A DNA stretch of 64,000 bases from Amycolatopsis nivea (GTDB lineage Bacteria; Actinomycetota; Actinomycetes; Mycobacteriales; Pseudonocardiaceae), in NCBI RefSeq assembly GCF_004522235.1, contig NZ_SDLT01000008.1, positions 159,916 through 223,915 on the forward strand, read 5' to 3'. Shown one piece after another: positions 6,785 through 14,637 of this stretch. The notes below the pieces were generated by a model that made no database searches, was not told where the DNA came from, and was given only the letters and a program-made list of their open reading frames with translations. The translations under genes and the position numbers were made by a program. Each line of letters opens with the position of its first letter. The stretch's first letter is position 1.

Positions 6785-9274
6785 ATGAACCACCGGATCG
6801 CTCTGTCCTTTGAGGACGGCGTCACGCGCTTCGTCACCTGTGCGGCGGACCAGACGGTCGCGGACGCGTCGTACCGGCAGCGCATCAACATTCCGCTCGA
6901 CTGCCGCGACGGCGCGTGCGGAACCTGCAAGGCGTTCTGCGAATCGGGGGAGTACGAGGGCGGGTCTTATCTCGAAGACGCGTTGAGCGCGGACGAGGCG
7001 GAGCGCGGCTATGTCCTGCCGTGCAGCATGAAGCCGAAGTCCGATCTGGTGCTGCAGATCGCGAGCACGTCGGCGGTCGCGAAGACGCAGGCCGCCGAGC
7101 ATCACGGAACTCTCGTCGCGCTGGAACGGCTTTCGCCGACGACGATGTCGCTGACCGTCGAGATCAGCGATCGGGACCGGCTCGCGTTTCTGCCGGGCCA
7201 GTACGTGAACATCACTGTCCCGGGGACCGAGGTGACGCGGTCGTATTCGTTCAGCAACGCGCCGGACGACAAGCGGCTGACCTTTCTGGTGAAGCTCACG
7301 CCGGGCGGCGTCATGTCGGATTACCTGACCGGGCGGGCGAAATCCGGCGACGAATTGACCTTCACCGGCCCGCACGGGAGTTTCTTCCTGCGCGAGACGG
7401 ACCGGCCGGTGCTGCTGCTGGCCGGAGGCACCGGGCTCGCGCCGATTCTGTCCATTGTGCGTACTATGCGCGATTCCGGCGTGGCTCGGCCGGCGCATCT
7501 CGTGTACGGCGTCAGCACCGACGACGACCTGGTCGAGACGGCGACGCTGGACAAGCTCGCCGCCGAGGTTCCGGGCCTGACCTGGGACTACTGCGTGTCG
7601 GATCCGGGGAGCGCCGCGCCGAACAAGGGTTACGTGACCACGCTGATCCGGGACGAACACCTGCACGGCGGGGATGTCGCGGTGTACTTGTGCGGCCCGC
7701 CGCCGATGGTGGAGGCGGTGCGCGGGCATTTCGCGTCCGCCGGGTTCGAGCCGACCGGGTTCTACTACGAGAAGTTCGCGCTGGCGGCACCAGTTCGAGC
7801 GCCTGAGATCCCAGTCGAGCCGGTTGCCACGGCACTGCCGGAACCTGAACCGGAGCTGGAGTTCGTCGCGGGCCGCGCACTGGCCGGGCAGGAGCTGTTC
7901 CCGGAGGTCGAATTGGCCCCGCTGCGGGCCGGAGCGGTGTTGTCCGCTGCGGAAGAAGCGCGGGTCGCGCGCACGATCGCGGGCCAGGAAATGCTGCCCG
8001 CGGCCGACGAAACGCCGGGCGAGTACGAAATCGGCGAGGAGCACCCCTCGGTGCACGAATCGGACGCCGTTTTCGAGGCCAGGCAAGCCCTCGAGCTGGG
8101 TGCGCTCGAACTGACCATCGGACGGCTGACCTCGGGCCAGCTCGCCGGGTACCGGCTGCTCGCCGAGTCGACCGTGCCCTATGTGGACGGCGACCGGTTC
8201 CTGGACGCTGCCGCCTACACCGAAACCAACGCGGCGTTCCACGACTACCTGTTCACGCTCACCGGCAACGAGCACCTGCTGCAGGCATATCAGGCGCTCG
8301 GCGTGAAGGGGCACATGGCCGAGACGCTGCGCAACGCGACCTGGTGCCATCCGCGATGCACGCAAGACCACCTGGACCTGGTCGCCGCGTTCGAATCCGG
8401 GGACCGGGCGACCGCGCGACGGCTGGTCGCCGAGCACGCGGAACGGTCGAAGGTCACCACCCGGCGGGCGATGGGCGGCGCGGCGGCGGGACCGAAATTC
8501 CTGTCGCCGGGGCGGTTCGCGGGCAAGGTCGTGGTGGTCACCGGGGCCGCGCAGGGGATCGGCGAGGCGACCGCCCGGCGGATCGCCGCGGAGGGCGGCG
8601 CGCTGGTGCTCGCCGACCGGTCCGGCCTGGTCAGCGGCCTTGCTGACGAGCTTCCCGAAGCCGCCGCGGTGGTCGCCGACCTGGAGACCTGGGCCGGCGC
8701 GCAGGCGGTCGTGGAAGCCGCGCTGGCTCGGTTCGGCCGGATCGACGTGCTGGTGAACAACGTCGGCGGCGCGCTGCGGTTCAAGCCGTTCACCGAGTTC
8801 GGCCCGGACGAGATCGAGGCCGAACTGCGCCGGTCCTTGCTGACCACGCTGTTCTCCTGCCGGGCCGCGCTGCCGTCGATGGCGCAGCGGGGCGGCGGGG
8901 TGATCGTGAACGTGTCGTCGGCGGCCACCCGGGGCATCCACCGGATCCCGTATTCGGCGGCGAAGGGCGGGATCAACGCGCTGACCGCGTCGCTGGCGTT
9001 CGAATACGCCGACGCGGGCATCCGCGTGGTCGCGACCGCGCCGGGCGGCACCGAAGCCCCGCCGCGGCGGATTCCGCGCGGCGGCCCCGATCCGGCCACT
9101 GACCAGGAACGGGAGTGGTTCCAGGCGCACATCGACCAGACTGTCGGGTCGTCATTGCTCAAGCGGTACGGCACCCTGGACGAGCAGGCCGCGGCGATCG
9201 CGTTCCTGGCCTCGGACGAGGCCTCGTACGTCACCGGCACCGTCCTGCCCGTGGCCGGGGGCGATCCCGGCTGA
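6785..9274 (+). CDS. benCD: fusion: benzoate dioxygenase reductase (BenC) + FCD-like domain + benzoate-diol dehydrogenase (BenD)
   Basis: One uninterrupted 829-aa reading frame holds three modules. Residues 1-335 are BenC: a plant-type 2Fe-2S ferredoxin (Cys40, Cys45, Cys48, Cys80), an FAD domain (RSYSFSN 152-158) and an NAD domain (AGGTGLAP 213-220; CGPPPM near 303). Residues 335-425 are an acidic, proline-rich linker. About 425-570 is a helical segment resembling the FCD effector domain of GntR regulators (EARQALELGALELTIGRL, FHDYLFTLTGN, and a GDRATARRLVAEH end). Residues 578-829 are BenD, an SDR with a TGAAQGIG nucleotide-binding motif near 585 and catalytic Tyr723 and Lys727; it oxidises the benzoate cis-diol with decarboxylation to catechol. 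benC and benD are usually separate genes; the join here is in frame through a Gly/Ala-rich linker. Confidence 0.88.
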   Translation: MNHRIALSFEDGVTRFVTCAADQTVADASYRQRINIPLDCRDGACGTCKAFCESGEYEGGSYLEDALSADEAERGYVLPCSMKPKSDLVLQIASTSAVAKTQAAEHHGTLVALERLSPTTMSLTVEISDRDRLAFLPGQYVNITVPGTEVTRSYSFSNAPDDKRLTFLVKLTPGGVMSDYLTGRAKSGDELTFTGPHGSFFLRETDRPVLLLAGGTGLAPILSIVRTMRDSGVARPAHLVYGVSTDDDLVETATLDKLAAEVPGLTWDYCVSDPGSAAPNKGYVTTLIRDEHLHGGDVAVYLCGPPPMVEAVRGHFASAGFEPTGFYYEKFALAAPVRAPEIPVEPVATALPEPEPELEFVAGRALAGQELFPEVELAPLRAGAVLSAAEEARVARTIAGQEMLPAADETPGEYEIGEEHPSVHESDAVFEARQALELGALELTIGRLTSGQLAGYRLLAESTVPYVDGDRFLDAAAYTETNAAFHDYLFTLTGNEHLLQAYQALGVKGHMAETLRNATWCHPRCTQDHLDLVAAFESGDRATARRLVAEHAERSKVTTRRAMGGAAAGPKFLSPGRFAGKVVVVTGAAQGIGEATARRIAAEGGALVLADRSGLVSGLADELPEAAAVVADLETWAGAQAVVEAALARFGRIDVLVNNVGGALRFKPFTEFGPDEIEAELRRSLLTTLFSCRAALPSMAQRGGGVIVNVSSAATRGIHRIPYSAAKGGINALTASLAFEYADAGIRVVATAPGGTEAPPRRIPRGGPDPATDQEREWFQAHIDQTVGSSLLKRYGTLDEQAAAIAFLASDEASYVTGTVLPVAGGDPG

Positions 9275-9303
9275 CGGAGGGATTCGGCGAAGCGGGGAGG
9301 ACC

Positions 9304-11940
9304 GTGACGACCGCGGCGGAGGAGCTGGCCGGCCTGCTGTCCCGGGCAGGACGCGCGGTGCTGCTGTGCGGTCCGGCCGGGTCCGGGCGCACCACGCTGG
9401 CGCGGCGCGCCGCCGACGCGTTCCCCGGACCGGTGCTCCAGGCGACCGCGGCCGAATGGGAGAGCGACAGCGCGTTCGCCGTACTGCGGCAGCTGTTCCC
9501 GGACCTGTCGACCGACGGCGGGCCGCTGCCGCTTGCCGGACGGATCGCGGCGGAGCTGGTGCCCGGGACGTTGGTGGTGATCGACGACGCGCAACTGGCC
9601 GATGTGGACTCCGTGCGGACGCTGTCGTCGTTGCTGCGACACCATCCGGCGACGCGGGCGACGGTCCTGCTCACTGTCGCGACCGGCGATTCTCGCGCTC
9701 GTGCGGACGTTCTGGAGCTGCTTGCCCGGATGTCCGGCGACGAGGTGCGCGTTCCGCCGCTTGACGCCGCGGAAGTGTCCGAATTGGCCTCGGCGCGCGG
9801 CATCGCCTTGCACCCGACGATGGCTGAACGATTGTGCCGCCACACTCTTGGCCGGCCGCGCAATGTCGTGCAGCTGCTGACCGAAGTTCCGCGTACGACG
9901 TGGGCGGGGTTCGATCCGAATCTGCCCGCACCGGCCGCGGTCGCCGTTTCGGTCCGCGAACGGGTCTCGCGGCTTTCCCCTGCGGCGGAACGGTTTGTCG
10001 CGGCCGCCGCGGTGCTTGGCACTGGTGCGGCGGTGCGGTCGGTGGCGTCGCTGGCCGATCTCGACGGCGATCCGTTGCCGGTGCTGGACGAGGCGTGTGC
10101 GGCGCGGCTGGTCGAACTCGCTCCGCGTGGGCTCGCCGAGGTGGGGCCGCCGGATCCGATGGTTCGCGCGGCGGTGCTCGCCGGACTGGGTCCGGAACGA
10201 CGGTCGAAGCTGCAGCGGCGGGCGGCGGAACTGGTCGAGGATCCGGCGCGGAGCTTGCGATTGCTGGTCGCGGCCAGCCCGGTGCCGGACGCGAGCGTCG
10301 CGGATCGGCTCGACGCGCTGGCGGTCGAGCGAGCCGCGGCCGGGGCGTGGGGGACGGCTGCGGTGCTGCTCAACGACGCCGGGCGGCTTACCGAGGATGC
10401 TGAGCTGCGCCAGGCGCGGATCACGCGGGCTGTCGATGCGCTGATCGGTGCTGGCGATGTCTTCCGGGCGGCTGCGCTGGCTCCGGAAGTCGAGAGCGTG
10501 CGCGAGACGCCGCTGCGGGACGCGGTGCTGGGTTATCTGGCGGTGGTGCGGGGTCGAGCCGCGGAAGCTGGCGGACGGCTGAGCCGGGCTTGGGATATCG
10601 TCAACGCCTCTCGGGATCCGGAGACGGCCGCGTTGATATGTCAGCGGTACGTGCTTGACGCGCTTTGCCGGTACTCGGCGGAGGACCTCGTGCGGTGGGC
10701 GGATCGCGCTCTAGAGCTGGCCGTGCCGGAGACCCCGGCCGCGGTGGAGGCGGCGGCGATCCGGGGTCTCGGACTCGCTGCTTCGGGGCGGGCCAAGCAA
10801 GCACGGCGGGATTACGCACAATTGGCTGAGCGGATCCGGCATGGTGCGCAGGCGCAGCGGATCGTGATGGCGCGGGGATGGCTGAATCTGCTCACCGATC
10901 GGATCGACGACGCCCGGGTGGATTTGGAAAGTGCTGTGCCCACTAGCTATTTGGGCGGTTCGGCGCGGATTTCCTTGTGGGCGCAGGCTTGGCTGGCGCG
11001 GACGTTGTTCCTGAGCGGAGAATGGGACGACGCTCTGCGGGTGGTTCGGGAAGCACTCGTGCTGGTAGACCGGACGGGAATTGTGCTTACCGCGCCTTTG
11101 CTGCATTGGACTTCTGCCGCGGTGCACGCGTTGCGCGGGGATCAGGCGCGGGCGGAGGAGGCGTTGCTGGCTTGTGCTTCCGGGCCGCAGGATTACGAGA
11201 TCATGCGGGTTCCTGCTTTGCTGGCCCGGGCGCAAGTTGCGGAGGCGGCCGCGGATTCTGCCGGAGTGTTGCGGGCATTGCATCCGTTGACTCGGTTGTC
11301 ATTGCCGACTTCGGTGGATGAGCCGGGGCATTGGCCTTGGCATGATCTGTACGCGCATGCCTTGGTCCTTAGTGGACGGTCTGACGAGGCGGATGCCTTT
11401 CTTGCTCCGCATGAGCGGGCAGCCGGGAAGCGGGAGCATGCTTCGGCTCGGGCTCGGCTTGCTGCCGCGCGGGGGCGGTTGCTGGGGGCGCGGAATGATC
11501 ATGTCGGGGCGGTGGCGGCGTTTGATGCTGCGGTGGAGATGATTTCGGGGTTGCCCTTGCGGTATGACCAGGCTCGGATCGCGTTCGCTTACGGGCAGAC
11601 GTTGCGGCGGTTGGGTCGGCGGGCTCGGGCGGATACGCAATTGGTTGCTGCTCGGGACGGGTTCGCTTCTTTGGGGGCGGTTACGTATGTGGCTCGGTGT
11701 GAGCGAGAGTTGCGGGCTGGTGGGGTGCATTTGCCGCGGGGCGGGGTGGATTCGTTGACGCCGCAGGAGGAAGCGGTGGCGCGGATGGTGGCTCGGGGGC
11801 AGTCGAATCGGGAGGTGGCTGCGGAGTTGTTTTTGTCGGTGAAGACTGTGCAGTATCACTTGACGCGGATTTACGCGAAGCTGGGGATTCGGGGGCGGAC
11901 TGAGTTGGCTGTGTTGCGGTCTGGCGAGGAGGAGGGGTGA
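9304..11940 (+). CDS. benR: large LuxR-type ATP-binding regulator, probable ben operon activator
   Basis: An 878-aa protein of the LAL/MalT-like class. The N-terminal AAA-type ATPase has Walker A GPAGSGRTT near residues 21-29 and a Walker B-like LVVIDDAQ near 90. The long middle is alpha-helical and TPR-like, and the last 65 residues are a LuxR HTH (LTPQEEAVARMVARGQSNREVA, then KTVQYHLTRIYAKLGIRGR). GTG 9304 follows a GGAGG. It lies 29 bp after benCD in the same direction; in Corynebacterium glutamicum a LuxR-type BenR activates the ben genes, so that role is likely here. The last 600 bp use noticeably more G/T-ending codons than the rest of the gene. Confidence 0.8.
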   Translation: MTTAAEELAGLLSRAGRAVLLCGPAGSGRTTLARRAADAFPGPVLQATAAEWESDSAFAVLRQLFPDLSTDGGPLPLAGRIAAELVPGTLVVIDDAQLADVDSVRTLSSLLRHHPATRATVLLTVATGDSRARADVLELLARMSGDEVRVPPLDAAEVSELASARGIALHPTMAERLCRHTLGRPRNVVQLLTEVPRTTWAGFDPNLPAPAAVAVSVRERVSRLSPAAERFVAAAAVLGTGAAVRSVASLADLDGDPLPVLDEACAARLVELAPRGLAEVGPPDPMVRAAVLAGLGPERRSKLQRRAAELVEDPARSLRLLVAASPVPDASVADRLDALAVERAAAGAWGTAAVLLNDAGRLTEDAELRQARITRAVDALIGAGDVFRAAALAPEVESVRETPLRDAVLGYLAVVRGRAAEAGGRLSRAWDIVNASRDPETAALICQRYVLDALCRYSAEDLVRWADRALELAVPETPAAVEAAAIRGLGLAASGRAKQARRDYAQLAERIRHGAQAQRIVMARGWLNLLTDRIDDARVDLESAVPTSYLGGSARISLWAQAWLARTLFLSGEWDDALRVVREALVLVDRTGIVLTAPLLHWTSAAVHALRGDQARAEEALLACASGPQDYEIMRVPALLARAQVAEAAADSAGVLRALHPLTRLSLPTSVDEPGHWPWHDLYAHALVLSGRSDEADAFLAPHERAAGKREHASARARLAAARGRLLGARNDHVGAVAAFDAAVEMISGLPLRYDQARIAFAYGQTLRRLGRRARADTQLVAARDGFASLGAVTYVARCERELRAGGVHLPRGGVDSLTPQEEAVARMVARGQSNREVAAELFLSVKTVQYHLTRIYAKLGIRGRTELAVLRSGEEEG

Positions 11941-12009
11941 CTGCTCGTCGCCTGGCGGCGACATCGGCTTTTGGTTGCGTGGGGCACCCCGAAGGTTGAT
12001 TGTGCTGAC

Positions 12010-12064
12010 GGTTCGGGGGTGCTTGTCAAGGCGGGAAAGATGCCTTGACAAGCACCCCCGAACC
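12010..12064. terminator. perfect 23-bp inverted repeat after benR
   Basis: The left arm 12010-12032 and right arm 12042-12064 are exact reverse complements (arms begin GGTTCGGGGGTGC and end GCACCCCCGAACC), with a 9-nt loop GGGAAAGAT. It lies 70 bp after the benR stop. A strong transcription stop is the simplest reading; a repeated REP-like element is the alternative. Confidence 0.65.
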
Positions 12065-12115
12065 GCAGGAGAGCTTCGTATCGGGGTGCGGGGGAGGGCT
12101 GGGTGCCCTCGATCG

Positions 12116-12275
12116 TTGGGGTGCACCGGTTGCGGGTGTGGGGCTCGTGTCTCGATGGTTGGGTGCATCGGCTGCGGGTGTGAGGCTCGTGTCTCGATGG
12201 TTGGGCGCTTCGGTTGCGGGTGTGGGGCTGATGTCGGTGGTGGGTGCATCGGCTGCGGGTCTGCGGGGTTGTGGG
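12116..12275. repeat. degenerate 40-43 bp tandem repeat, four units
   Basis: Units start at 12116, 12159, 12201 and about 12241. Each contains TTGGGTGCATCGGCTGCGGG or a close variant followed by TGTGGGGCTCGTG-like sequence. The first two units differ at only a few positions; the last two have diverged. Confidence 0.7.
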
Positions 12276-12480
12276 GCTAGCGCCCCGATGAGGTCGTCTC
12301 AGTCGCTGTGGTGTGCGGCCTCGTTGCGGCGATGCGCAGCATCGGCCCGACTGCGTGGCTTCTCCGCTCCCGCTGACGTCTGCGAGGGAACCGCCCGGCG
12401 CGGCTCGTCGGCCGGTTCTCCGCCGCGCCCTGACAAACACCGTTACCGCGAACCCACCGCACACCGCGCTCCGGTGAAGA

Positions 12481-12559
12481 CCCCAATGTGGCATTGGGTG
12501 CGTCAGATGCACCCAATGTGGCGTTCGGTGCGTCCCATGCATCCAATGCCACATTGGGG
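12481..12559. repeat. CCAATGTGGCATTGGGTGC repeat cluster
   Basis: Three copies: 12481-12501 (direct), 12509-12531 (direct, two mismatches) and 12539-12559 (inverted, one mismatch in 21). The outer copies can pair as a hairpin. On the minus strand they read as NATLGASDAPNATLG-like peptide repeats. I suspect a dispersed genus-level repeat family; that is inference. Confidence 0.65.
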
Positions 12560-12620
12560 TGCACCCCGGCGGCGGGGCAGGGCGGTCCGTGAAGGGGCCC
12601 CTCACAACTCGGTAGCGGTC

Positions 12621-12667
12621 GTGAGGGGAACCCTGACGGAATCTGATTCCCTCAGGGGTCCCCTTAC
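12621..12667. terminator. hairpin at the end of the DUF5829-like gene
   Basis: The arms 12621-12643 (GTGAGGGGAACCCTGACG start) and 12645-12667 pair at 20 of 23 positions, with one unpaired base between. It lies a few bases past the stop of the minus-strand gene ending at 12675, where a terminator is expected. Confidence 0.5.
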
Positions 12668-12674
12668 GTACGGG

Positions 12675-13586
12675 TCAGCTACGGATAGCGAAGGTCCAGC
12701 GAGCGTGCGCACCTGGGCCGACAGTGAGAGTCGAGTGCCCCAGCTGCTCGACGTGCCGCGTGCCAGCGGGGCCGTTCAGGGCCAGGTCGAGTTGGCGCAA
12801 ACCGACTTGGTCTGCGGTTACCGTGTCGAAGCGGATGGTGGTCATGCCGTCGAAAGCCACGGCGCCGGTGGGGAACTGGCGTACGGTCATCCCTCCGGCG
12901 CGCAGCAGGGGCAGGGTGTTGCCCAGGTCGCGTGCGGTGATGCCGATGCGGATGCCGGTGACGTCGCGCATCTGGTGGTTGCGGTAGTCGTCCGGCAAGT
13001 ACCGGTTGCGGCTGATGTCGCCGGGGTATTGCGCCGGGCCGGTGTTGCTGCGCGGGTCCGCGAAGTACTCCTCGCGGTATTCCATGCCCCACGCGCCGAA
13101 GGTGTCGTACTGGTCGGTGGTGAAGACTCCGTTGAACCACGGGACCGGCTTGCCGTCGCCGAAGTCGCGGGTTTGCAGGAATTCCAGCGGGTTCGTGATC
13201 CCCGCGTCGTGCAGGCGCTGGACCACTGTGGACAGTTGTCCGGTGTGTTCGACCGAGACTCCCAGACCCGCCGAACCGAGGTCGCCGTCCTTGCCTGGGA
13301 CGTCGCCGACACCGAAGAGTTCCACGTAGGTTTCCCGGCCCATCAGGTAGCGGCCGGTCCATTTTTCGCCGCCCGCGCCCGTGGTGGTGCGGACCTGGAA
13401 GTTCGCGAAGTCCTTGAGGTAGGCCGAATGCTCGATGGCGTCGGCGGTCTCGCGGTCGAGGATGCCGTAGCCGTGGTTGAAGTGCAGCAAGGTCTGCTCG
13501 CTCGCGTGTGCGGTGCCGGTCGCGGCCAGGGTCAGGAGCACGACCAGGAGCTGGAGGATCGTCCGGGTTCTTCGAGGTTTCGACAT
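12675..13586 (-). CDS. secreted protein, DUF5829-like
   Basis: A 303-aa protein with a clear Sec signal: basic N-terminus (SKPRRTRT), hydrophobic core LLVVLLTLAATG, and a cleavage site after AHA at about residue 28. The mature part begins SEQTLLHFNHGYGILDRETADAI and continues with KWTGRYLMGRETYVELFG. I associate these features with the secreted DUF5829 family, whose function is unknown to me. No catalytic motif is evident. It stands alone on the minus strand, divergent from the lysozyme gene, with a hairpin just past its stop. Confidence 0.7.
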   Translation of the reverse strand: MSKPRRTRTILQLLVVLLTLAATGTAHASEQTLLHFNHGYGILDRETADAIEHSAYLKDFANFQVRTTTGAGGEKWTGRYLMGRETYVELFGVGDVPGKDGDLGSAGLGVSVEHTGQLSTVVQRLHDAGITNPLEFLQTRDFGDGKPVPWFNGVFTTDQYDTFGAWGMEYREEYFADPRSNTGPAQYPGDISRNRYLPDDYRNHQMRDVTGIRIGITARDLGNTLPLLRAGGMTVRQFPTGAVAFDGMTTIRFDTVTADQVGLRQLDLALNGPAGTRHVEQLGHSTLTVGPGAHARWTFAIRS

Positions 13587-13738
13587 GGCCGAGGAGAGTA
13601 AGGCGGCGGCGGCCGGACGGCGGCGTTTTCGCGGAACTCGACCGCAACGGCCTACTGAGAATGTCTTTCTCGTTGTCCGGTCAAGTGGAAATTAGTTCAC
13701 TTGGAGCAGTGACAGTGCATCACATTTAGTAACAGAAT

Positions 13739-13795
13739 CAGGTCCTCGTGCCACCTGATCGGGTGGCACGTCGCGAGGGCATCCGAAAGGACCTG
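13739..13795 (+). promoter_or_regulatory. structured leader upstream of the lysozyme gene
   Basis: Nested inverted repeats. CAGGTCC at 13739-13745 matches GGACCTG at 13789-13795. CCTCG at 13744-13748 matches CGAGG at 13774-13778. GTGCCACC at 13748-13755 matches GGTGGCAC at 13762-13769. The outer right arm contains the 3' half of the AAAGGA Shine-Dalgarno just before ATG 13798, so folding would hide the ribosome site. It could instead be an operator; no known riboswitch class is recognised. Confidence 0.45.
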
Positions 13796-13797
13796 TC

Positions 13798-14637
13798 ATG
13801 ACCACTCACCACTGGGGACCCGCCGGGAGGGCGCGCCGCCGCCTGACCGGTGCGGTGCTCGCCGCGGCTGCCGCCCTGCTCGTGGCGACCGCGCCGGACG
13901 CTGGGGCCGCACCTGCCGCGGCTTCGGGCACCTCGGCCGAGACTCCGGACAACCACCAGATGGGCGCCTCCATCCGGGCGCACGAAGGAGGCGGCACGGG
14001 GGTCGCGCCGGCGTCGGTCGAGGCGACCACGTCGGGCATCGACGTGAGCAGCTACCAAGGGGCGGTCGACTGGCAGTCCTATTGGAACCAGGGCAAACGG
14101 TTCGCCTACGTGAAGGCGACCGAGGGCACCGGCTACCAGAACCCGGACTTCACCCAGCAGTACAACGGTTCGTACAACGTCGGCATGATCCGCGGCGCGT
14201 ACCACTACGGCCGCCCCGACCTCTCCGGCGGCGCGGCGCAGGCCGACTACTTCGTCGCGCACGGCGGCGGCTGGTCGAAGGACGGCAAGACCCTGCCGGG
14301 CACGCTCGACATCGAATGGGGACCCAACTCCGCCTGCTACGGGCTGAGCCAGTCCGCGATGGTGTCGTGGATCAAGGCGTTCAGCGACGAGTACCACGCG
14401 AAGACGTCGCGCTGGCCGGTGATCTACACGGCCACCAGCTGGTGGACCCAGTGCACCGGCAACAAGGGCGACTTCAGCTCGACCAACCCGCTGTGGGTGG
14501 CGGCGTACTCGTCGTCGCCGGGCGCGCTGCCGTACAACTGGGGCTTCTACACCTTCTGGCAGTACACCTCGACGCCGCTCGACCAGGACTACTTCAGCGC
14601 GGGCATCGACCGGCTGAAGGTGCTGGCCACCGGCTGA
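13798..14637 (+). CDS. secreted GH25 lysozyme (N-acetylmuramidase)
   Basis: A 279-aa protein with an export signal (RARRRLTGAVLAAAAALLVATAPDAGA, cleavage near 37), a low-complexity spacer to about residue 78 and a GH25 domain to the C-terminus. GH25 landmarks are GIDVSSYQG (Asp82), FAYVKATEGTGYQNPDF, GAYHYGRPD and the catalytic pair Asp171/Glu173 in LDIEWGP. It would hydrolyse the beta-1,4 bond between MurNAc and GlcNAc outside the cell. The 3' end overlaps the convergent DUF3159-like gene by 44 bp. A foldable leader precedes it. Confidence 0.92.
   Translation: MTTHHWGPAGRARRRLTGAVLAAAAALLVATAPDAGAAPAAASGTSAETPDNHQMGASIRAHEGGGTGVAPASVEATTSGIDVSSYQGAVDWQSYWNQGKRFAYVKATEGTGYQNPDFTQQYNGSYNVGMIRGAYHYGRPDLSGGAAQADYFVAHGGGWSKDGKTLPGTLDIEWGPNSACYGLSQSAMVSWIKAFSDEYHAKTSRWPVIYTATSWWTQCTGNKGDFSSTNPLWVAAYSSSPGALPYNWGFYTFWQYTSTPLDQDYFSAGIDRLKVLATG

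Larger units (their letters stand above)
11941..12674. other. 734-bp repeat-rich intergenic region
   Basis: No convincing gene. It holds, in order: a perfect 23-bp hairpin after benR, four degenerate 40-43 bp tandem units, a cluster of CCAATGTGGCATTGG-type repeats and an imperfect hairpin at the end of the next gene. Open frames across it translate to low-complexity or repetitive peptides. Confidence 0.7.

Noticed and set aside
8470..8520. A frameshift or missed stop splitting benC from benD
   Set aside because: The frame passes through a Gly/Ala-rich linker with no disturbed codon pattern on either side. An assembly error cannot be excluded, so I list it as a check instead.
6182..9130. A 982-codon minus-strand open frame
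   Set aside because: It is antisense to benCD; low-complexity R/A/G product. benCD has complete domains and correct active sites.
12277..12564. A small protein with NATLGASDAP repeats
   Set aside because: It is the translation of the CCAATGTGG repeat cluster; no start signal or conservation evidence.
13690..13797. ydaO-type c-di-AMP riboswitch before the lysozyme gene
   Set aside because: The conserved ydaO sequence blocks are not present; only generic inverted repeats are seen.
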